Positions 18,561 through 30,452 of a DNA stretch of 64,000 nt are shown here, piece by piece. Within the stretch, counting starts at the first letter, position 1; the number at the start of each line of letters is the position of its first letter. The translations under genes were made by a program, and so were the position numbers. This DNA is from Delftia sp. PS-11 (GTDB lineage Bacteria > Pseudomonadota > Gammaproteobacteria > Burkholderiales > Burkholderiaceae_C), in contig NZ_JACSYA010000007.1 in NCBI RefSeq assembly GCF_029870285.1, forward strand, positions 142,186 through 206,185, read 5' to 3'. A model generated the notes under the pieces. The model had not been told where the DNA came from. It made no database searches and worked only from the letters and a program-made list of their open reading frames with translations.

Positions 18561-19496
18561 ATGAATCGCAGATTGCCTCCTTTGAATGCGCTCCGTGTCT
18601 TTGAAGTGGCCGCACGCCACATGAGTTTTTCCAAGGCAGCTGCAGAAATATGCGTCACCAATGCTGCCATCAGCCACCAGATACGGCTTCTTGAAAGCAG
18701 CCTGGGGGTTTCGTTATTCAAGAGAAATCACAACCGTCTGGCATTGACGCCTGCCGGCGAAAATTATGTGCCACGCATTCGCGATGCCTTGCGCGCCATC
18801 GAGCAGGCGACCTCGGCCATCCGGGCGCCCTGCGAAACCGTGCTGCGCATAGGCAGTCCGCCGGGCTTCGCCAGCAAATGGCTGGTCCCCAGAATGTACC
18901 GTTTCTTCAACCTGCACCCGGAGATACGGCTGGAGTTGACGGCGCAGGCCAGCCCGGACCCCAACGCCTGCGACCTGTGCCTGGACGAGCAGATCATGGC
19001 AGATCGCGCATTCACTTCGGAACATCTGGTGACGACGGATTTCATCCCGGTCTGCTCACCGGCGCTGGGATCGAGAATCCATCGAATCAACGACCTGAAG
19101 GATTGCATGCTGCTGCATATCCGCTCCATCCATGGCCCGGAGCATCACAGCGCATGGAAAGAATGGCTCCATGAAGCAGGCGCCCATGATTTCGATGCCA
19201 GCCAGGGCCTTTTTCTTTCCGATGAAATCATGGCACTGCAATTTGCCATCGAGGGCCAGGGGATCATGCTGGGAAAACGCATTCTCGTGGACTATGATGT
19301 CACGGCAAACAGATTATGCCTGCCGCTGGATATTCAATCCTCCATGCGCATGGCATATTACATGGTGAGTGCCAACAATGCACAGGACAATCCTGCACTT
19401 TCCATTCTGAAGAATTGGCTGATCAGCGAGATGCGGGCACAGGGATTTCCAGAGAAATCCCATTTCCGGCATTTGCAAAATAACCCACTCGGATGA
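18561..19496 (+). CDS. LysR-family regulator of the galactonate-type operon (GcvA-like)
   Basis: A 311-residue LysR regulator. The N-terminal winged helix (LNALRVFEVAARHMSFSKAAAEI...AISHQIRLLE) and the LFKRNHNRLALTPAG segment are of the GcvA/AmpR branch; the rest is a periplasmic-binding-type sensor. AAGGAA precedes the ATG. It is divergent from dgoK with inverted repeats between, so it probably controls the sugar-acid operon in response to an intermediate. The C-terminal third is noticeably richer in A/T than its neighbours, a hint of different ancestry. Galactonate operons elsewhere often use GntR (DgoR), so a LysR here is an alternative wiring. Confidence 0.9.
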   Translation: MNRRLPPLNALRVFEVAARHMSFSKAAAEICVTNAAISHQIRLLESSLGVSLFKRNHNRLALTPAGENYVPRIRDALRAIEQATSAIRAPCETVLRIGSPPGFASKWLVPRMYRFFNLHPEIRLELTAQASPDPNACDLCLDEQIMADRAFTSEHLVTTDFIPVCSPALGSRIHRINDLKDCMLLHIRSIHGPEHHSAWKEWLHEAGAHDFDASQGLFLSDEIMALQFAIEGQGIMLGKRILVDYDVTANRLCLPLDIQSSMRMAYYMVSANNAQDNPALSILKNWLISEMRAQGFPEKSHFRHLQNNPLG

Positions 19497-19516
19497 CGCC
19501 TGGCAACCTGGCTTCA

Positions 19517-20437
19517 TCACCAGCTGCGGTCATAAGCCAGATAGCGGGCCATATATTCGTCAAAAGTCCAATGCTGGGTATACCAGCGAAAACGCATGCC
19601 CGGCTCGCAGAACTTCAGTCCCAGCCCTTCGGCCACGGCAGGCTCGATGGGATCTTCCAGGTTGTCCATGTCTGGCAAGACATCAATGGCCGCCTGCAGC
19701 CGCTGCCGCGCGGCACCCGCATCACCGCCCAGCAAGGGCTGCACGGCATCAAACAGGCGCTGCGCAAGCTCACCCATGGCCTCGGCCCGGACATGGGCAT
19801 AGGACAGAAACAGATGCCGCTCACGAAAATTCGCCCACACATAGTCGGCAATCTTGATATCGCAGTGGGCATCGCGCTCTTGCAGTTTGCGCCGGGCACG
19901 CTCCAGTACGGCGCCAGGATTGGTCCAGCGCTCGGCAGACAAGCGATGGTAGGCATCCAGCGCAGCAGGCCCGCTCAACCCGCGCGCCAGCACCTCCAGC
20001 GCCAGCCGGTTGCCATACGGATAGCGCCCCCATACATAGCCTGGCTCGGGCACATTGCGGGGATCGCCAACGCTGGCGAACGGCCACATGCAAGTCATGA
20101 CGAAGCTGGGAAAAATCAGCGTGGGGCAGCCTGCCGGGCAATGCTCGCGCAGATAGCGCCGCAGCGGCAGCCCGTAGTGGCGCATGTCCGGAGCCACATC
20201 CGAGCCAGCAGGCAGGTCGGGCTGGCTGTCGTATTGCTCCAGATAGACACGGCAGCGCTGCATCTGCTCGGGCGTGGGCCGTTCGGCCACCTGACCTGGC
20301 GGCGCATGGTTGAGCACACACAGATAGCCCTTGTCGCCGCAGGCGGCTGCCAGCAGGCTGGCCAGAAACGGTGTCTGGCAGTTGCCATACAGGATCACCA
20401 GTTCGGCGTCCGGCGCCGGGTTGCCATAAAACATCAT
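19517..20437 (-). CDS. WcbI-like polysaccharide biosynthesis protein
   Basis: A 306-residue protein beginning with an ILYGNCQTPFLASLL stretch. The GNCQ motif near the N-terminus is the hallmark of WcbI-domain proteins, suspected acetyltransferases or esterases of capsule biosynthesis. Further features are a PSFVMTCMWPF segment and a C-terminal WYTQHWTFDEYMARY. No signal peptide is seen. Usually such genes lie in capsule clusters; here it is alone, convergent with the LysR gene and followed by no glycan genes. Two adjacent ATGs are possible starts. Function is only inferred from the domain. Confidence 0.7.
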   Translation of the reverse strand: MMFYGNPAPDAELVILYGNCQTPFLASLLAAACGDKGYLCVLNHAPPGQVAERPTPEQMQRCRVYLEQYDSQPDLPAGSDVAPDMRHYGLPLRRYLREHCPAGCPTLIFPSFVMTCMWPFASVGDPRNVPEPGYVWGRYPYGNRLALEVLARGLSGPAALDAYHRLSAERWTNPGAVLERARRKLQERDAHCDIKIADYVWANFRERHLFLSYAHVRAEAMGELAQRLFDAVQPLLGGDAGAARQRLQAAIDVLPDMDNLEDPIEPAVAEGLGLKFCEPGMRFRWYTQHWTFDEYMARYLAYDRSW

Positions 20438-20559
20438 GATGCGCTGCGTACTCCAGCGGGTTCAGGCGGCACAAGACAAGAGGCCATCCACGGCCGTGGA
20501 TTCCACCATGAAATGGTGCCCGTTTTCAAATGGCGCCTGTTTTTGCCAGGCAGCCGCCA

Positions 20560-21492
20560 TCAGCGGCTGCGCGACATCATGGCCACCTGGCGCACCAGAT
20601 CGCGCAGCCAGCGCGTGGAAGCGCCCATGTGGGTGCGTGCATGCCACAGCTGGTAGTACACCAGCGGCGCGAATGCCACAGGACAGGGCAGTATCACCAG
20701 CGGCAGGCGCTGGCAGAAGCGCTCGCAGAACAGCCGGCCCGTAGTGAGAACGAACAGGCTGGAGGCCACCATGTCGGGGATGAGGCTGAAATGCGCGCAG
20801 CGCGCCGCCACCTGGCGCTGCAGGCCCATGCGCGCCAACTGGTCGTCGATCACCCCGCGCGCGCCCGGATAGGTCGGCGTAGGCGCGATGTGTTCGGCCT
20901 GCAGCCACTGGGCCGTGTCCCAGCCACGGCGCACGGCCGGATGCTGGGGGCTGACCAGGCAGACCACCTCATCCTCGAACAGGCTGGCACGGTGCAGGCC
21001 CTGAGGCGGCTCCAGCCAGTTGCCGATCACCACATCCACCTCGCCCTGGGCCAGTTGCACCTCGTAGTGCGCATCGCCGTTGAGCGGCAGGATGTCCACC
21101 GGACAGGTCGGCGCCTGCGTCTTCACATGCGAGACGAGGCGCGGCAGGAACAAAGGGTCCAGATAGTCGCTGGCTGCGATGCGAAAGGTCCGCGTGGAGG
21201 TGCGGGGGTCGAAATGGCGCGCATCGCTGAACAGGCCCTCGGCCGCGCGCAGTATGTCTGCGGCAGGGTGGATCATGCGCAGGCCGGCCTCGGTCGGCTG
21301 CATGTGCGCCCCCGAGCGCACGAGCAGTGCATCGCCTGACAGCTCGCGCAGGCGCTTGAGCGCCGCCGACACCGCCGGCTGGTGCATGCCCAGGCGCAGC
21401 GCGGCGCGGGAAACGCTGCGCTCGGTCAGCACAGTGTGCAGCACCCGGATCAGGTGCAAATCAATCTTGTCGAACAGGGCCTGGTCGCGCAT
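20560..21492 (-). CDS. LysR-family regulator (NodD/LinR-like branch)
   Basis: A 310-residue LysR protein with the DLHLIRVLHTVLTERSVSRAA and MHQPAVSAALKRLRE helix-turn-helix typical of the NodD/LinR/PcaQ-like group and a full effector domain. The ATG starting MRDQALFDKID was chosen over an upstream TTG. It lies between the WcbI-like gene and phnW on the same strand but is separated from phnW by 222 bases. No target is obvious. A GCAGCCGC-CATCA-GCGGCTGC hairpin spans its stop codon. Confidence 0.88.
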   Translation of the reverse strand: MRDQALFDKIDLHLIRVLHTVLTERSVSRAALRLGMHQPAVSAALKRLRELSGDALLVRSGAHMQPTEAGLRMIHPAADILRAAEGLFSDARHFDPRTSTRTFRIAASDYLDPLFLPRLVSHVKTQAPTCPVDILPLNGDAHYEVQLAQGEVDVVIGNWLEPPQGLHRASLFEDEVVCLVSPQHPAVRRGWDTAQWLQAEHIAPTPTYPGARGVIDDQLARMGLQRQVAARCAHFSLIPDMVASSLFVLTTGRLFCERFCQRLPLVILPCPVAFAPLVYYQLWHARTHMGASTRWLRDLVRQVAMMSRSR

Positions 21493-21593
21493 GGGGCGAA
21501 GCAATCACCGAGGGGGGCAGAAAAGGGCGCGCAAACGCCGCGCGGGAAGCACGCCGCGCGAGTCATGGCAAACCCGCAGCGTAACTCAGCCCC

Positions 21594-21627
21594 GCACCCT
21601 GCCAGCTAGATACAAGCACCAGGGTGC
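21594..21627. repeat. Inverted repeat upstream of the LysR gene
   Basis: GCACCCTG and CAGGGTGC are perfect eight-base arms separated by 18 bases, in the spacer between phnW and the LysR gene. It could be an operator or a weak terminator for phnW; no T-run follows. Confidence 0.35.
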
Positions 21628-21714
21628 GCACAATGCCCCTGTCAAAACACCTGTGAGCACAGCGCACGCAATATGCGGGCCGGTGGTATTTTCGCCGATG
21701 CAGGCCCTGGGAGC

Positions 21715-22824
21715 CTAGGGCCGCACCCCCATGGCCTGCAGCGCCTGGGCCACAGCATCGACCGCGCCGCGCATGCCCGCCTCGCCCAGCTGCCCCATGC
21801 AGCCTATGCGGAAAGTCTCCAGCTGGGTCAGCTTGCCGGGGTAGAGAATGTAGCCGCGCTTTTTGACCTCCTGGTAGAAGGTGCGGAACTCGTAGGCGGG
21901 GTCCTGCGGGGCGTGGAAGGTGACGATGATGGGCGCCTGGACGCTGTCATCCAGATAGGTGCGAAAGCCCAGGGCGCGCATGCCATCGATCAGTTCCCGG
22001 CAATTGCGCGCATACCGGGCGCCGCGCGCTGTCAGCCCCCCCTCCTCCTGATACTGGGCGATTGCGGCATCCAGCGCTGCCACCACATGGGTGGGTGGCG
22101 TGAAACGCCATTGCGCGGTCTTTTCCATGTAGGTCCACTGCTCGTGCAAATCCAGGGCCAGGGAATGGCTGTGGCCCCGGGCTTGCTCCAGCACGGTGCG
22201 CCGCACGATCACGAAGCCCATGCCGGGAACGCCTTCGAGGCACTTGCCCGAGGCCGCCACCACGGCATCGAACGGCGTGCTGCGCGCATCGATGCCGATG
22301 GCGCCGAACGAGCTCATCGCATCGACGATCAGGCTGCGCCCATGGCGGGCGGTCACGGCGGCCACTTCGTGCAGGGGATTGAGCACTCCGGTGCCCGTTT
22401 CGCAATGCACCAGCGCCACATGGGTGATGCTCTCATCGGCGGTCAGGGCTTGCTCCACATCGAGGGCACGCACCGGCTGTGATTCGCTGTAGCCAATGGT
22501 GGTGACCCGGCGGCCCAGCGTTGCGCACAGGCGTTCGATGCGCGCGCAATAGGCGCCATTGCTGGGCACCAGCACATGGCCGCCGCGCGGCACCAGGGTG
22601 CCGATGGCCGCTTCCACCGCGAATGTGCCGCTGCCTTGCATGGGCACGCATTCATGCGTGGCCTCTGCCGCAGCAATGGCCAGCAGCCGCTGGCGGATGC
22701 GCCGGGTGATCTGGTTGAAGTCCTCGTCCCATGATCCCCAGTCGCGCAGCATCGCGGCGCGGGTGCGCTCCGAGGTGGTCAGCGGACCGGGCGTGAGCAA
22801 AATGGGGGATGCGGCAGGGCTCAT
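21715..22824 (-). CDS. phnW: 2-aminoethylphosphonate:pyruvate transaminase
   Basis: A 369-residue PLP enzyme converting 2-aminoethylphosphonate (AEP) and pyruvate to phosphonoacetaldehyde and alanine. It starts [11 protein letters not shown], has [11 protein letters not shown] and [10 protein letters not shown], and the PLP lysine in [11 protein letters not shown], all PhnW signatures that separate it from plain serine-glyoxylate transaminases. It is last in the operon phnS-phnT-permease-phnW, 67 bases after the permease. PhnA and PhnY encoded divergently complete the pathway, which supports the name over alanine-glyoxylate transaminase. Confidence 0.92.
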   Translation of the reverse strand: MSPAASPILLTPGPLTTSERTRAAMLRDWGSWDEDFNQITRRIRQRLLAIAAAEATHECVPMQGSGTFAVEAAIGTLVPRGGHVLVPSNGAYCARIERLCATLGRRVTTIGYSESQPVRALDVEQALTADESITHVALVHCETGTGVLNPLHEVAAVTARHGRSLIVDAMSSFGAIGIDARSTPFDAVVAASGKCLEGVPGMGFVIVRRTVLEQARGHSHSLALDLHEQWTYMEKTAQWRFTPPTHVVAALDAAIAQYQEEGGLTARGARYARNCRELIDGMRALGFRTYLDDSVQAPIIVTFHAPQDPAYEFRTFYQEVKKRGYILYPGKLTQLETFRIGCMGQLGEAGMRGAVDAVAQALQAMGVRP

Positions 22825-22891
22825 GGCAATCTCCTGGAGGATGGGCAAACGGGTGGACCGCCGGGCGCGGCGAACCAGGGCAAGCAAAGCG

Positions 22892-24628
22892 CTAGGCACT
22901 GCGCGGCACGCGCCAGGCCTGCGTGCGCGCCAGCAGCGCCCGGGTGGCCAGCGAATACGCCACATAGACCACGATGGATGTCGCGACAATCAGGCTCGCC
23001 AGCGCGGCCGCAGGCCCGATGTCGCCGGCCTCGTCCATCTGCATGATGGCCACCGAAGCCAGGATGGTCTCGGGCGTGTAGAGGAAGATCGCGCATGACA
23101 GGCTGGCCATGGACACCACGAAGAAGTAGCGGCCGATATCGAGAATGGCCGGAAGGCAGACCGGAATGGTCACGCGCACGAACGTCCTGAAGAACGGCAC
23201 CTTGAGCGAAGCCGACACCGCCTCGAACTCGTTGTCGATCTGCTGCAGCGCGGTCACCGCCGTGAGGTGGCTGGAGGTGTAGTAATGCACGACCATCGAC
23301 ACGACCAGAATGGCCATGGTCTGGTACAGGGCATTGAGCGGATTGGCCGGATGATTGAAAAACATCACATAGCCCAGGCCCAGCACAAGGCCGGGCACGG
23401 CCATGGACAGCATGGCCATCAGGTGCATGGCGCGGCGCATCCAGCCCAGGCCACGGGTCTTCTCGACCAGGTAGGCCCCCAGAAACACAGCCAGCGAACC
23501 GGCCAGCGCCGTGGCCAGCGCGACGAGCAGGCTGTTGGAGTAGGCTGCGGCCATGTCGCTCTCCAGCAGGGCGAAGCGGTAGTGCGCCAGCGTCAGGCCC
23601 AGATCGTAGGGCCACAGCCGGATGAACGAGGTGTAGACCGCCATGCCGATGGTGGCCAGCAGCAGGACGCAGACCAGCACGCAAAACAGCGCCAGCAGCG
23701 CATCCGCCAGGCGATGGGGCTGGGGCACATGGGGCACCGAGCGCGCCGAGAGCTGGGCACGCAGCTGGCGCCGCACGCGGTAGTCGATGAAGAACGACAG
23801 CACGGAAGGCGCCAGCAGCAGCAGGCCGATGACGGCACCCATGGAGAAATTCTGCTGGCCGACGACCTGCTTGAACACATCCACCGACAGCATGTTGAAG
23901 CTGCCGCCGATCACCTTGGGCGCGCCGAAGTCGCTCACCACATAGGTGAACACCACGGTGCAGGCACTGATGAGGCCGTATTTGCACGATGGCAGCGTGA
24001 TCGTGGCGAACTGGCGCCACCCCGGCGTGCGCAATGCGGCAGCCGCCTCGTACAGCCGCCCGTCGGCCAGCGACAGCGCAGTCACCAGGATCATCAGCGC
24101 ATGCGGAAAGGTGTTGTACACCTCGGCCAGGATGATGCCCGGCGCGCCATAGATGGAGACGCCGCCCAGCAGGAACTTGAGCACCCCCTGGTTGCCGAAC
24201 CACTGCACGAATGCGATCGCCGACAGCAGCGAGGGCGCCAGCAGCGGTATCAGCGCAATCAGGCGCACCGTGGCCTTGAAGGGGGCCGGCAGGCAGGTGC
24301 GCGTGAGCGCGTAGGCGCAGACAAAGGCCATGGGCACGGAAATCGACACCACCACCAGAGCCACCCAGACCGAGTTCCAGGTCGCGCGCAGCAGGCCGGG
24401 CGACTGCAGATAGGCAGAAAAATGCGCCAGCCCTGCAAAGCGCCCCTGCCGGTCGAGCACGGCATTGACCAGGATGGCAGCCAGCGGCGCGGCCAGGAAA
24501 AGCAGCAGCAGCGCCAGCATGGCCAGCAGCAGCGCGCGTGCGATCCACCCGTCGCGGCTCCAGCGCATGCGGCCCTGGAGCATGGGAGCCGGCGTGGCCG
24601 CAGGCCGGCGATGGAATACGGCGCTCAT
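22892..24628 (-). CDS. AEP ABC transporter permease, two fused membrane domains (PhnU/PhnV-like)
   Basis: A 578-residue permease with about 12 hydrophobic segments and two BPD_transp_1 halves in one chain. Each half has an EAA-type coupling loop ([21 protein letters not shown] in the first, [22 protein letters not shown] in the second). Enterobacterial AEP importers use two separate proteins, PhnU and PhnV; the fused form is the one commonly seen in Burkholderiales. Its ATG overlaps the stop of the ATPase gene by four bases. Substrate inferred from the operon. Confidence 0.9.
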   Translation of the reverse strand: MSAVFHRRPAATPAPMLQGRMRWSRDGWIARALLLAMLALLLLFLAAPLAAILVNAVLDRQGRFAGLAHFSAYLQSPGLLRATWNSVWVALVVVSISVPMAFVCAYALTRTCLPAPFKATVRLIALIPLLAPSLLSAIAFVQWFGNQGVLKFLLGGVSIYGAPGIILAEVYNTFPHALMILVTALSLADGRLYEAAAALRTPGWRQFATITLPSCKYGLISACTVVFTYVVSDFGAPKVIGGSFNMLSVDVFKQVVGQQNFSMGAVIGLLLLAPSVLSFFIDYRVRRQLRAQLSARSVPHVPQPHRLADALLALFCVLVCVLLLATIGMAVYTSFIRLWPYDLGLTLAHYRFALLESDMAAAYSNSLLVALATALAGSLAVFLGAYLVEKTRGLGWMRRAMHLMAMLSMAVPGLVLGLGYVMFFNHPANPLNALYQTMAILVVSMVVHYYTSSHLTAVTALQQIDNEFEAVSASLKVPFFRTFVRVTIPVCLPAILDIGRYFFVVSMASLSCAIFLYTPETILASVAIMQMDEAGDIGPAAALASLIVATSIVVYVAYSLATRALLARTQAWRVPRSA

Positions 24629-25737
24629 GGGCGTGCCTGACTGGGCGATGCGAACACCCGGATGCGCTGGGCACGCAGCGCGATATCGATGCGCCGGCCC
24701 TCGCAAAGGCCCAGGTCATGCATCTGGTTCAGCGAAAACTGCAGTCCCAGGCGCTGGCCGTCGAGTGCCTCGCTGGTGACCTCGGCAATGCACAGCCCGC
24801 CCAGGAACTCGACCCGGGTGACCAGCGCATCCAGCCGGTGCGGCGTATCGGCCGGCAGGTGCTGCGCCAGCCGGTCTTCAGGGCGCAGATACAGGCTGAC
24901 GCCCTGCCCCCGCTCGAAGTGGCCGTCGCAGGACGGGCACTCGATTTCCATGGAACCGACGCGAAAGCGCTTGCCGCCCAGCGCCTGCCCATGCAGCACA
25001 TTGACCTTGCCCACGAAGTCGGCCACGAACGGCGTGGCAGGACGCTCGTAAATGTCCATGGGCGTGCCCACCTGCTCGATCTGCCCATGGTTCATGACCA
25101 CGATGCGGTCGGCCATGGACAGGGCCTCCTCCTGATCGTGCGTGACCATGATGGCCGTGATGCCCACCTGCTTTTGCAGCTGCCGGATCTCGTCGCGCAG
25201 ACGCACGCGCTCCAGCGCATCGAGCGCGGACAACGGCTCATCGAGCAGCAGCAGTCCGGGCCGGGCCGCCAGCGCACGCGCCAGTGCCACGCGCTGCTGC
25301 TGGCCGCCCGACAGTTGGCTGGGGTACTTGCCGCCCGACTCCGGCAGGCCCACCAGCTGCAGCAGCTCCTGCACGCGCGCGCGGATCTCCGGTTTGCGCA
25401 GCTTGCCGTTGACCAGTCCGTAGCCCACATTGTCGGCAACCGTCAGATTGGGAAACAGCGCATACGACTGGAACACGATGCCATAGTCACGCTGCTCGGG
25501 CGGCAGCCACGAAATGTCGCGTCCGTTTTGCACGATGCGGCCACCGGTTTGCACCTCCAGGCCGGCGATGATGCGCAGCAGCGTGGTCTTGCCGCAGCCC
25601 GAGGGGCCGAGAAAGCACAGCATCTCGCCAGGCGCCACGCACAGGTTGACATCGCGCAGCGCACTGAATGTCTCGAAATTCTTGTGGATGCCGGCCACCT
25701 CAAGGGCGGCGGGGGCAGGAGAAGCCATCGTGTCCAT
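24625..25737 (-). CDS. phnT: AEP ABC transporter ATPase
   Basis: A 370-residue iron/spermidine-type importer ATPase: Walker [10 protein letters not shown], signature LSGGQQQR, Walker [13 protein letters not shown]-loop VTHDQEEAL, and a C-terminal TOBE-like domain (about residues 285-365) used for regulation. Two nearby in-frame ATGs (MDTM...) exist; the first is used. The gene lies 77 bases after the receptor gene and overlaps the permease. Assigned to AEP by its neighbours phnW, phnA and phnY. Confidence 0.9.
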   Translation of the reverse strand: MDTMASPAPAALEVAGIHKNFETFSALRDVNLCVAPGEMLCFLGPSGCGKTTLLRIIAGLEVQTGGRIVQNGRDISWLPPEQRDYGIVFQSYALFPNLTVADNVGYGLVNGKLRKPEIRARVQELLQLVGLPESGGKYPSQLSGGQQQRVALARALAARPGLLLLDEPLSALDALERVRLRDEIRQLQKQVGITAIMVTHDQEEALSMADRIVVMNHGQIEQVGTPMDIYERPATPFVADFVGKVNVLHGQALGGKRFRVGSMEIECPSCDGHFERGQGVSLYLRPEDRLAQHLPADTPHRLDALVTRVEFLGGLCIAEVTSEALDGQRLGLQFSLNQMHDLGLCEGRRIDIALRAQRIRVFASPSQARP

Positions 25738-25814
25738 GGTCTGCCTCGCTGGTGGGGTTGGAGCGGGCACGGCACGGGGCCGCGCAGGACAGAAATCAGC
25801 AAGCGCAAGCGTGC

Positions 25815-26858
25815 CTAGCGGGCCTCGGATTTGCCTTCGTAGCGGCGGCTCCACTCGGCCAGAATGCGTTCGCGGTTACGGGCCGCCCAGGCCAGATCGT
25901 TTTTGGCCAGCAGGGACTCGTAGTTGTCGGGCATGCCTTCCAGCGGGCTGGCCACGCCCGGATGGGCCACGACAGCCCACCAGGTGGCGCTGATCTCGTT
26001 GGCCTGCCGGCTGGCCATCCAGTCCGCCAGCCGCTGGGCCTGCGCCATCTTCTGGCTGGACTTCATGATGGCCGTGCCCTCGATGTCCCAGCCCAGGCCC
26101 TCGCTGGGAAACACCAGTTCCACGGGTGCGCCCGACTTCCTGACCTGGTGGGCCCGGAACTCGAACGAGATGCCGATGGGAAACTCACCCGCCCCTGCCT
26201 GCTTGCAGGGCTTGGAGCCCGAATGCACGTACTGGGCGATGTTCTCGTGCAGCGCATCCATGTACTTCCAGCCCTCGGCCTCGCCCCACATCTGCAGCCA
26301 GGACGAGACATCGAGAAAGCCCGTTCCGCTGGAGGCCGGGTGCGGCATCACGATCGCGCCCTTGTAGACGGGCAAAGTCAGGTCCTTCCAGCTCTGCGGC
26401 CTGGGCAGGCCGCGCTTTTTCGCCTCGGCCGTGTTGAAGCAGATGGTGGCAGCCCAGACATCCATGCCCACCCAGGCAGGCGGGCGGGCGCTGTCGGAAT
26501 AGGCCGGAGTGAGCGCCTTGAAGCCTTTGGGCTCGTAGGGCTGCAGCAGTCCTTCCTGCTGCAGCAGGGCCAGGCTGCTGGCCGCAACGCCGGCCACCAC
26601 ATCGGCCTGGGGGTTGGCTTTCTCGGCCAGCAGCCTGGCCGTGATGATGCCCGTGGAATCACGTACCCATTTGATCTCGATGTCGGGGTGGGCTTTCTCG
26701 AATCCGCTCTTGTAGCGCCGCATGGCATCGGTTTCGAGCGCTGTATAGACCAGCAGCGGCGTGCGCTGTCGGGCAGATGCCGTGGACGCGGCCCATCCCA
26801 GTGCCACGGCACACAGGGTCAGGCAGACGTGGCGGCGGATGCCGGGGATCGTTTTCAT
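25815..26858 (-). CDS. phnS: AEP ABC transporter substrate-binding protein
   Basis: A 347-residue periplasmic receptor of the iron/thiamine/AEP class (type-2 fold). A Sec signal ends near STASARQ; the mature part begins [10 protein letters not shown] and contains the typical [16 protein letters not shown] and [18 protein letters not shown] stretches. First gene of the uptake/transaminase operon, with its own sigma-70 promoter overlapped by inverted repeats. Ligand inferred from context. Confidence 0.9.
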   Translation of the reverse strand: MKTIPGIRRHVCLTLCAVALGWAASTASARQRTPLLVYTALETDAMRRYKSGFEKAHPDIEIKWVRDSTGIITARLLAEKANPQADVVAGVAASSLALLQQEGLLQPYEPKGFKALTPAYSDSARPPAWVGMDVWAATICFNTAEAKKRGLPRPQSWKDLTLPVYKGAIVMPHPASSGTGFLDVSSWLQMWGEAEGWKYMDALHENIAQYVHSGSKPCKQAGAGEFPIGISFEFRAHQVRKSGAPVELVFPSEGLGWDIEGTAIMKSSQKMAQAQRLADWMASRQANEISATWWAVVAHPGVASPLEGMPDNYESLLAKNDLAWAARNRERILAEWSRRYEGKSEAR

Positions 26859-26927
26859 CGTCGTATCTCCTGTCGTGTAAGGGCCCTCGGGCCTTGCCAG
26901 CAACGGCCGCAGCATGTCGGCGATTTC

Positions 26928-26956
26928 AATGTAGATGGTCAACTGAAAACTGTCAA
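26928..26956 (-). promoter_or_regulatory. Sigma-70 promoter of phnS
   Basis: On the minus strand a perfect TTGACA box is followed after 17 bases by TACATT. Predicted start is about 63 bases before the phnS ATG. The -35 region overlaps the AAACTGT repeats. Confidence 0.75.
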
Positions 26957-26983
26957 TAGAAAACTGTTGACAGTTTACAGTTT
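26947..26983. promoter_or_regulatory. AAACTGT inverted/direct repeats, probable PhnR operator
   Basis: A perfect inverted repeat AAACTGT-TG-ACAGTTT lies in the middle of the divergent spacer. It is flanked by a further AAACTGT copy on the phnS side and a further ACAGTTT copy on the phnR side. The cluster overlaps the phnS -35 box and the predicted phnR promoter, as expected for a GntR repressor acting on both sides. Confidence 0.65.
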
Positions 26984-26995
26984 CGAGAAAACAAT
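26967..26995 (+). promoter_or_regulatory. Probable sigma-70 promoter of phnR
   Basis: TTGACA and AACAAT are 17 bases apart; the TTGACA is inside the AAACTGT palindrome. The predicted start falls only one to three bases before the phnR ATG, so the message would be almost leaderless; no Shine-Dalgarno is visible. Confidence 0.5.
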
Positions 26996-27003
26996 GCATT
27001 CCC

Positions 27004-28972
<1,969 letters not shown>

Positions 28973-29000
28973 TCCACCCCACCCTGCGGAGCCTCCTGCC

Positions 29001-30446
29001 ATGAGCATGCACCTGCCCCAGATCGAGATCCGCCGCGAGGCGCTGCGCATCGCCGGCGAGCGCGTACAGCGCCCTGAAACCATCGAAGTGACCTACCCCT
29101 ACACGGGCCAGGTCATTGGCACCGTGCCCCGGGCCACGCTGGAAGATGTGCGCCGGGCCTGCCGCATTGCGCGCGGCTACCGGCCCGCGCTGACGCGCCA
29201 TGACCGCTACCGCATCCTGATGCGCGCCGGCGAGCTGCTGGCGGCGCGCCGCGACGAGGTCTCGCGGCTGATCACACTCGAATCGGGCCTGTCGCTCAAA
29301 GACACGCTCTACGAGGCAGGCCGCGCCAGCGATGTGCTGCTGTTCGCGGCCAACCAGGCACTGGTCGATGACGGCCAGGTCTTTTCCTGCGACCTCACCC
29401 ACCACGGCAAGAGCCGCAAGGTGTACACCCTGCGCGAGCCGCTGCAGGGCGTGATCACCGCCATCACCCCCTTCAACCATCCGCTCAACCAAGTGATCCA
29501 CAAAGTGGCGCCGGCCGTGGCCACCAACAACCGGATGGTGCTCAAGCCCAGCGAAAAAACCCCGCTGACCGCCCTGCTGCTGGCCGACGTGCTGTACGAG
29601 GCCGGCCTGCCGCCCGAGATGCTCTCGGTGCTGACAGGCGAGCCGCGCGAGATCGCCGACGAGATGCTGACCCACCCCGATGTGGACATGGTGACCTTCA
29701 CCGGCGGCGTGGCCATTGGCAAGCACATCGCGGCGCGGGCCGCCTACAAGCGCCAGGTGCTGGAGCTGGGTGGCAACGACCCGCTCATCGTGATGGAGGA
29801 TGCCGATGTGGAGGAAGCCGCCATGCTGGCCGCCAGCGGCTCCTACAAGAACTCGGGCCAGCGCTGCACCGCCATCAAGCGCATGCTGGTGCATGAAAGC
29901 CTGGCCGACCGCTTCGTGGAGCGGCTGGTGGCCCACACCGAAGCCGTGCGGCATGGCGACCCGATGGACCCGGCCACCGACATGGGCACGGTGATCGACG
30001 AGGCCGCTGCGCGCTACTGCGAGCAGGTGGTCGGCGAGGCCATCGCCGAGGGCGCACGGCTGCGGCACGGCAATGTCCGCCGGGGAGCACTGTACGCCCC
30101 CACGGTGCTGGACCATGTGCGGCCCGAAATGGCCGTGGTCCGGCAGGAAACCTTCGGCCCCGTCTCCCCCGTGATCCGCTTCAAGACCATCGAGGAGGCC
30201 ATCGCGCTGTCCAACGGCACGGCCTACGGCCTCTCGTCCTCGGTGTGCACAAACCGGCTCGACTACATCACCCGGTTCGTGCGCGAACTTGCCGTGGGCA
30301 GTGTCAACATCCGCGAAGTGCCCGGCTACCGGCTCGAACTCACGCCCTTCGGCGGCATCAAAGACTCAGGCCTGGGCTACAAGGAGGGCGTACTCGAAGC
30401 CATGAAAAGCTTCACCCACACCAAGACCTACTCGCTGCCCTGGTGA
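29001..30446 (+). CDS. phnY: Phosphonoacetaldehyde dehydrogenase
   Basis: A 481-residue NAD-dependent aldehyde dehydrogenase converting phosphonoacetaldehyde to phosphonoacetate. Catalytic C289 lies in NSGQRCTAIKR and E255 in LELGGNDP; FTGGVAIGK forms the nucleotide fold turn. The TPFNHPLNQVIHK and YRLELTPFGGIKDSG segments are typical of the PhnY/glyceraldehyde-type branch. It starts 28 bases after phnA. Name rests on the phnA/phnW neighbourhood as well as family. Confidence 0.92.
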   Translation: MSMHLPQIEIRREALRIAGERVQRPETIEVTYPYTGQVIGTVPRATLEDVRRACRIARGYRPALTRHDRYRILMRAGELLAARRDEVSRLITLESGLSLKDTLYEAGRASDVLLFAANQALVDDGQVFSCDLTHHGKSRKVYTLREPLQGVITAITPFNHPLNQVIHKVAPAVATNNRMVLKPSEKTPLTALLLADVLYEAGLPPEMLSVLTGEPREIADEMLTHPDVDMVTFTGGVAIGKHIAARAAYKRQVLELGGNDPLIVMEDADVEEAAMLAASGSYKNSGQRCTAIKRMLVHESLADRFVERLVAHTEAVRHGDPMDPATDMGTVIDEAAARYCEQVVGEAIAEGARLRHGNVRRGALYAPTVLDHVRPEMAVVRQETFGPVSPVIRFKTIEEAIALSNGTAYGLSSSVCTNRLDYITRFVRELAVGSVNIREVPGYRLELTPFGGIKDSGLGYKEGVLEAMKSFTHTKTYSLPW

Positions 30447-30452
30447 GCCGCC

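Noticed and set aside
22821..24719. Alternative long minus frame over the phosphonate permease
   Set aside because: Offset frame of the permease gene, rich in Arg/Gly/Ala/His; the true frame has clear membrane helices and two EAA loops.
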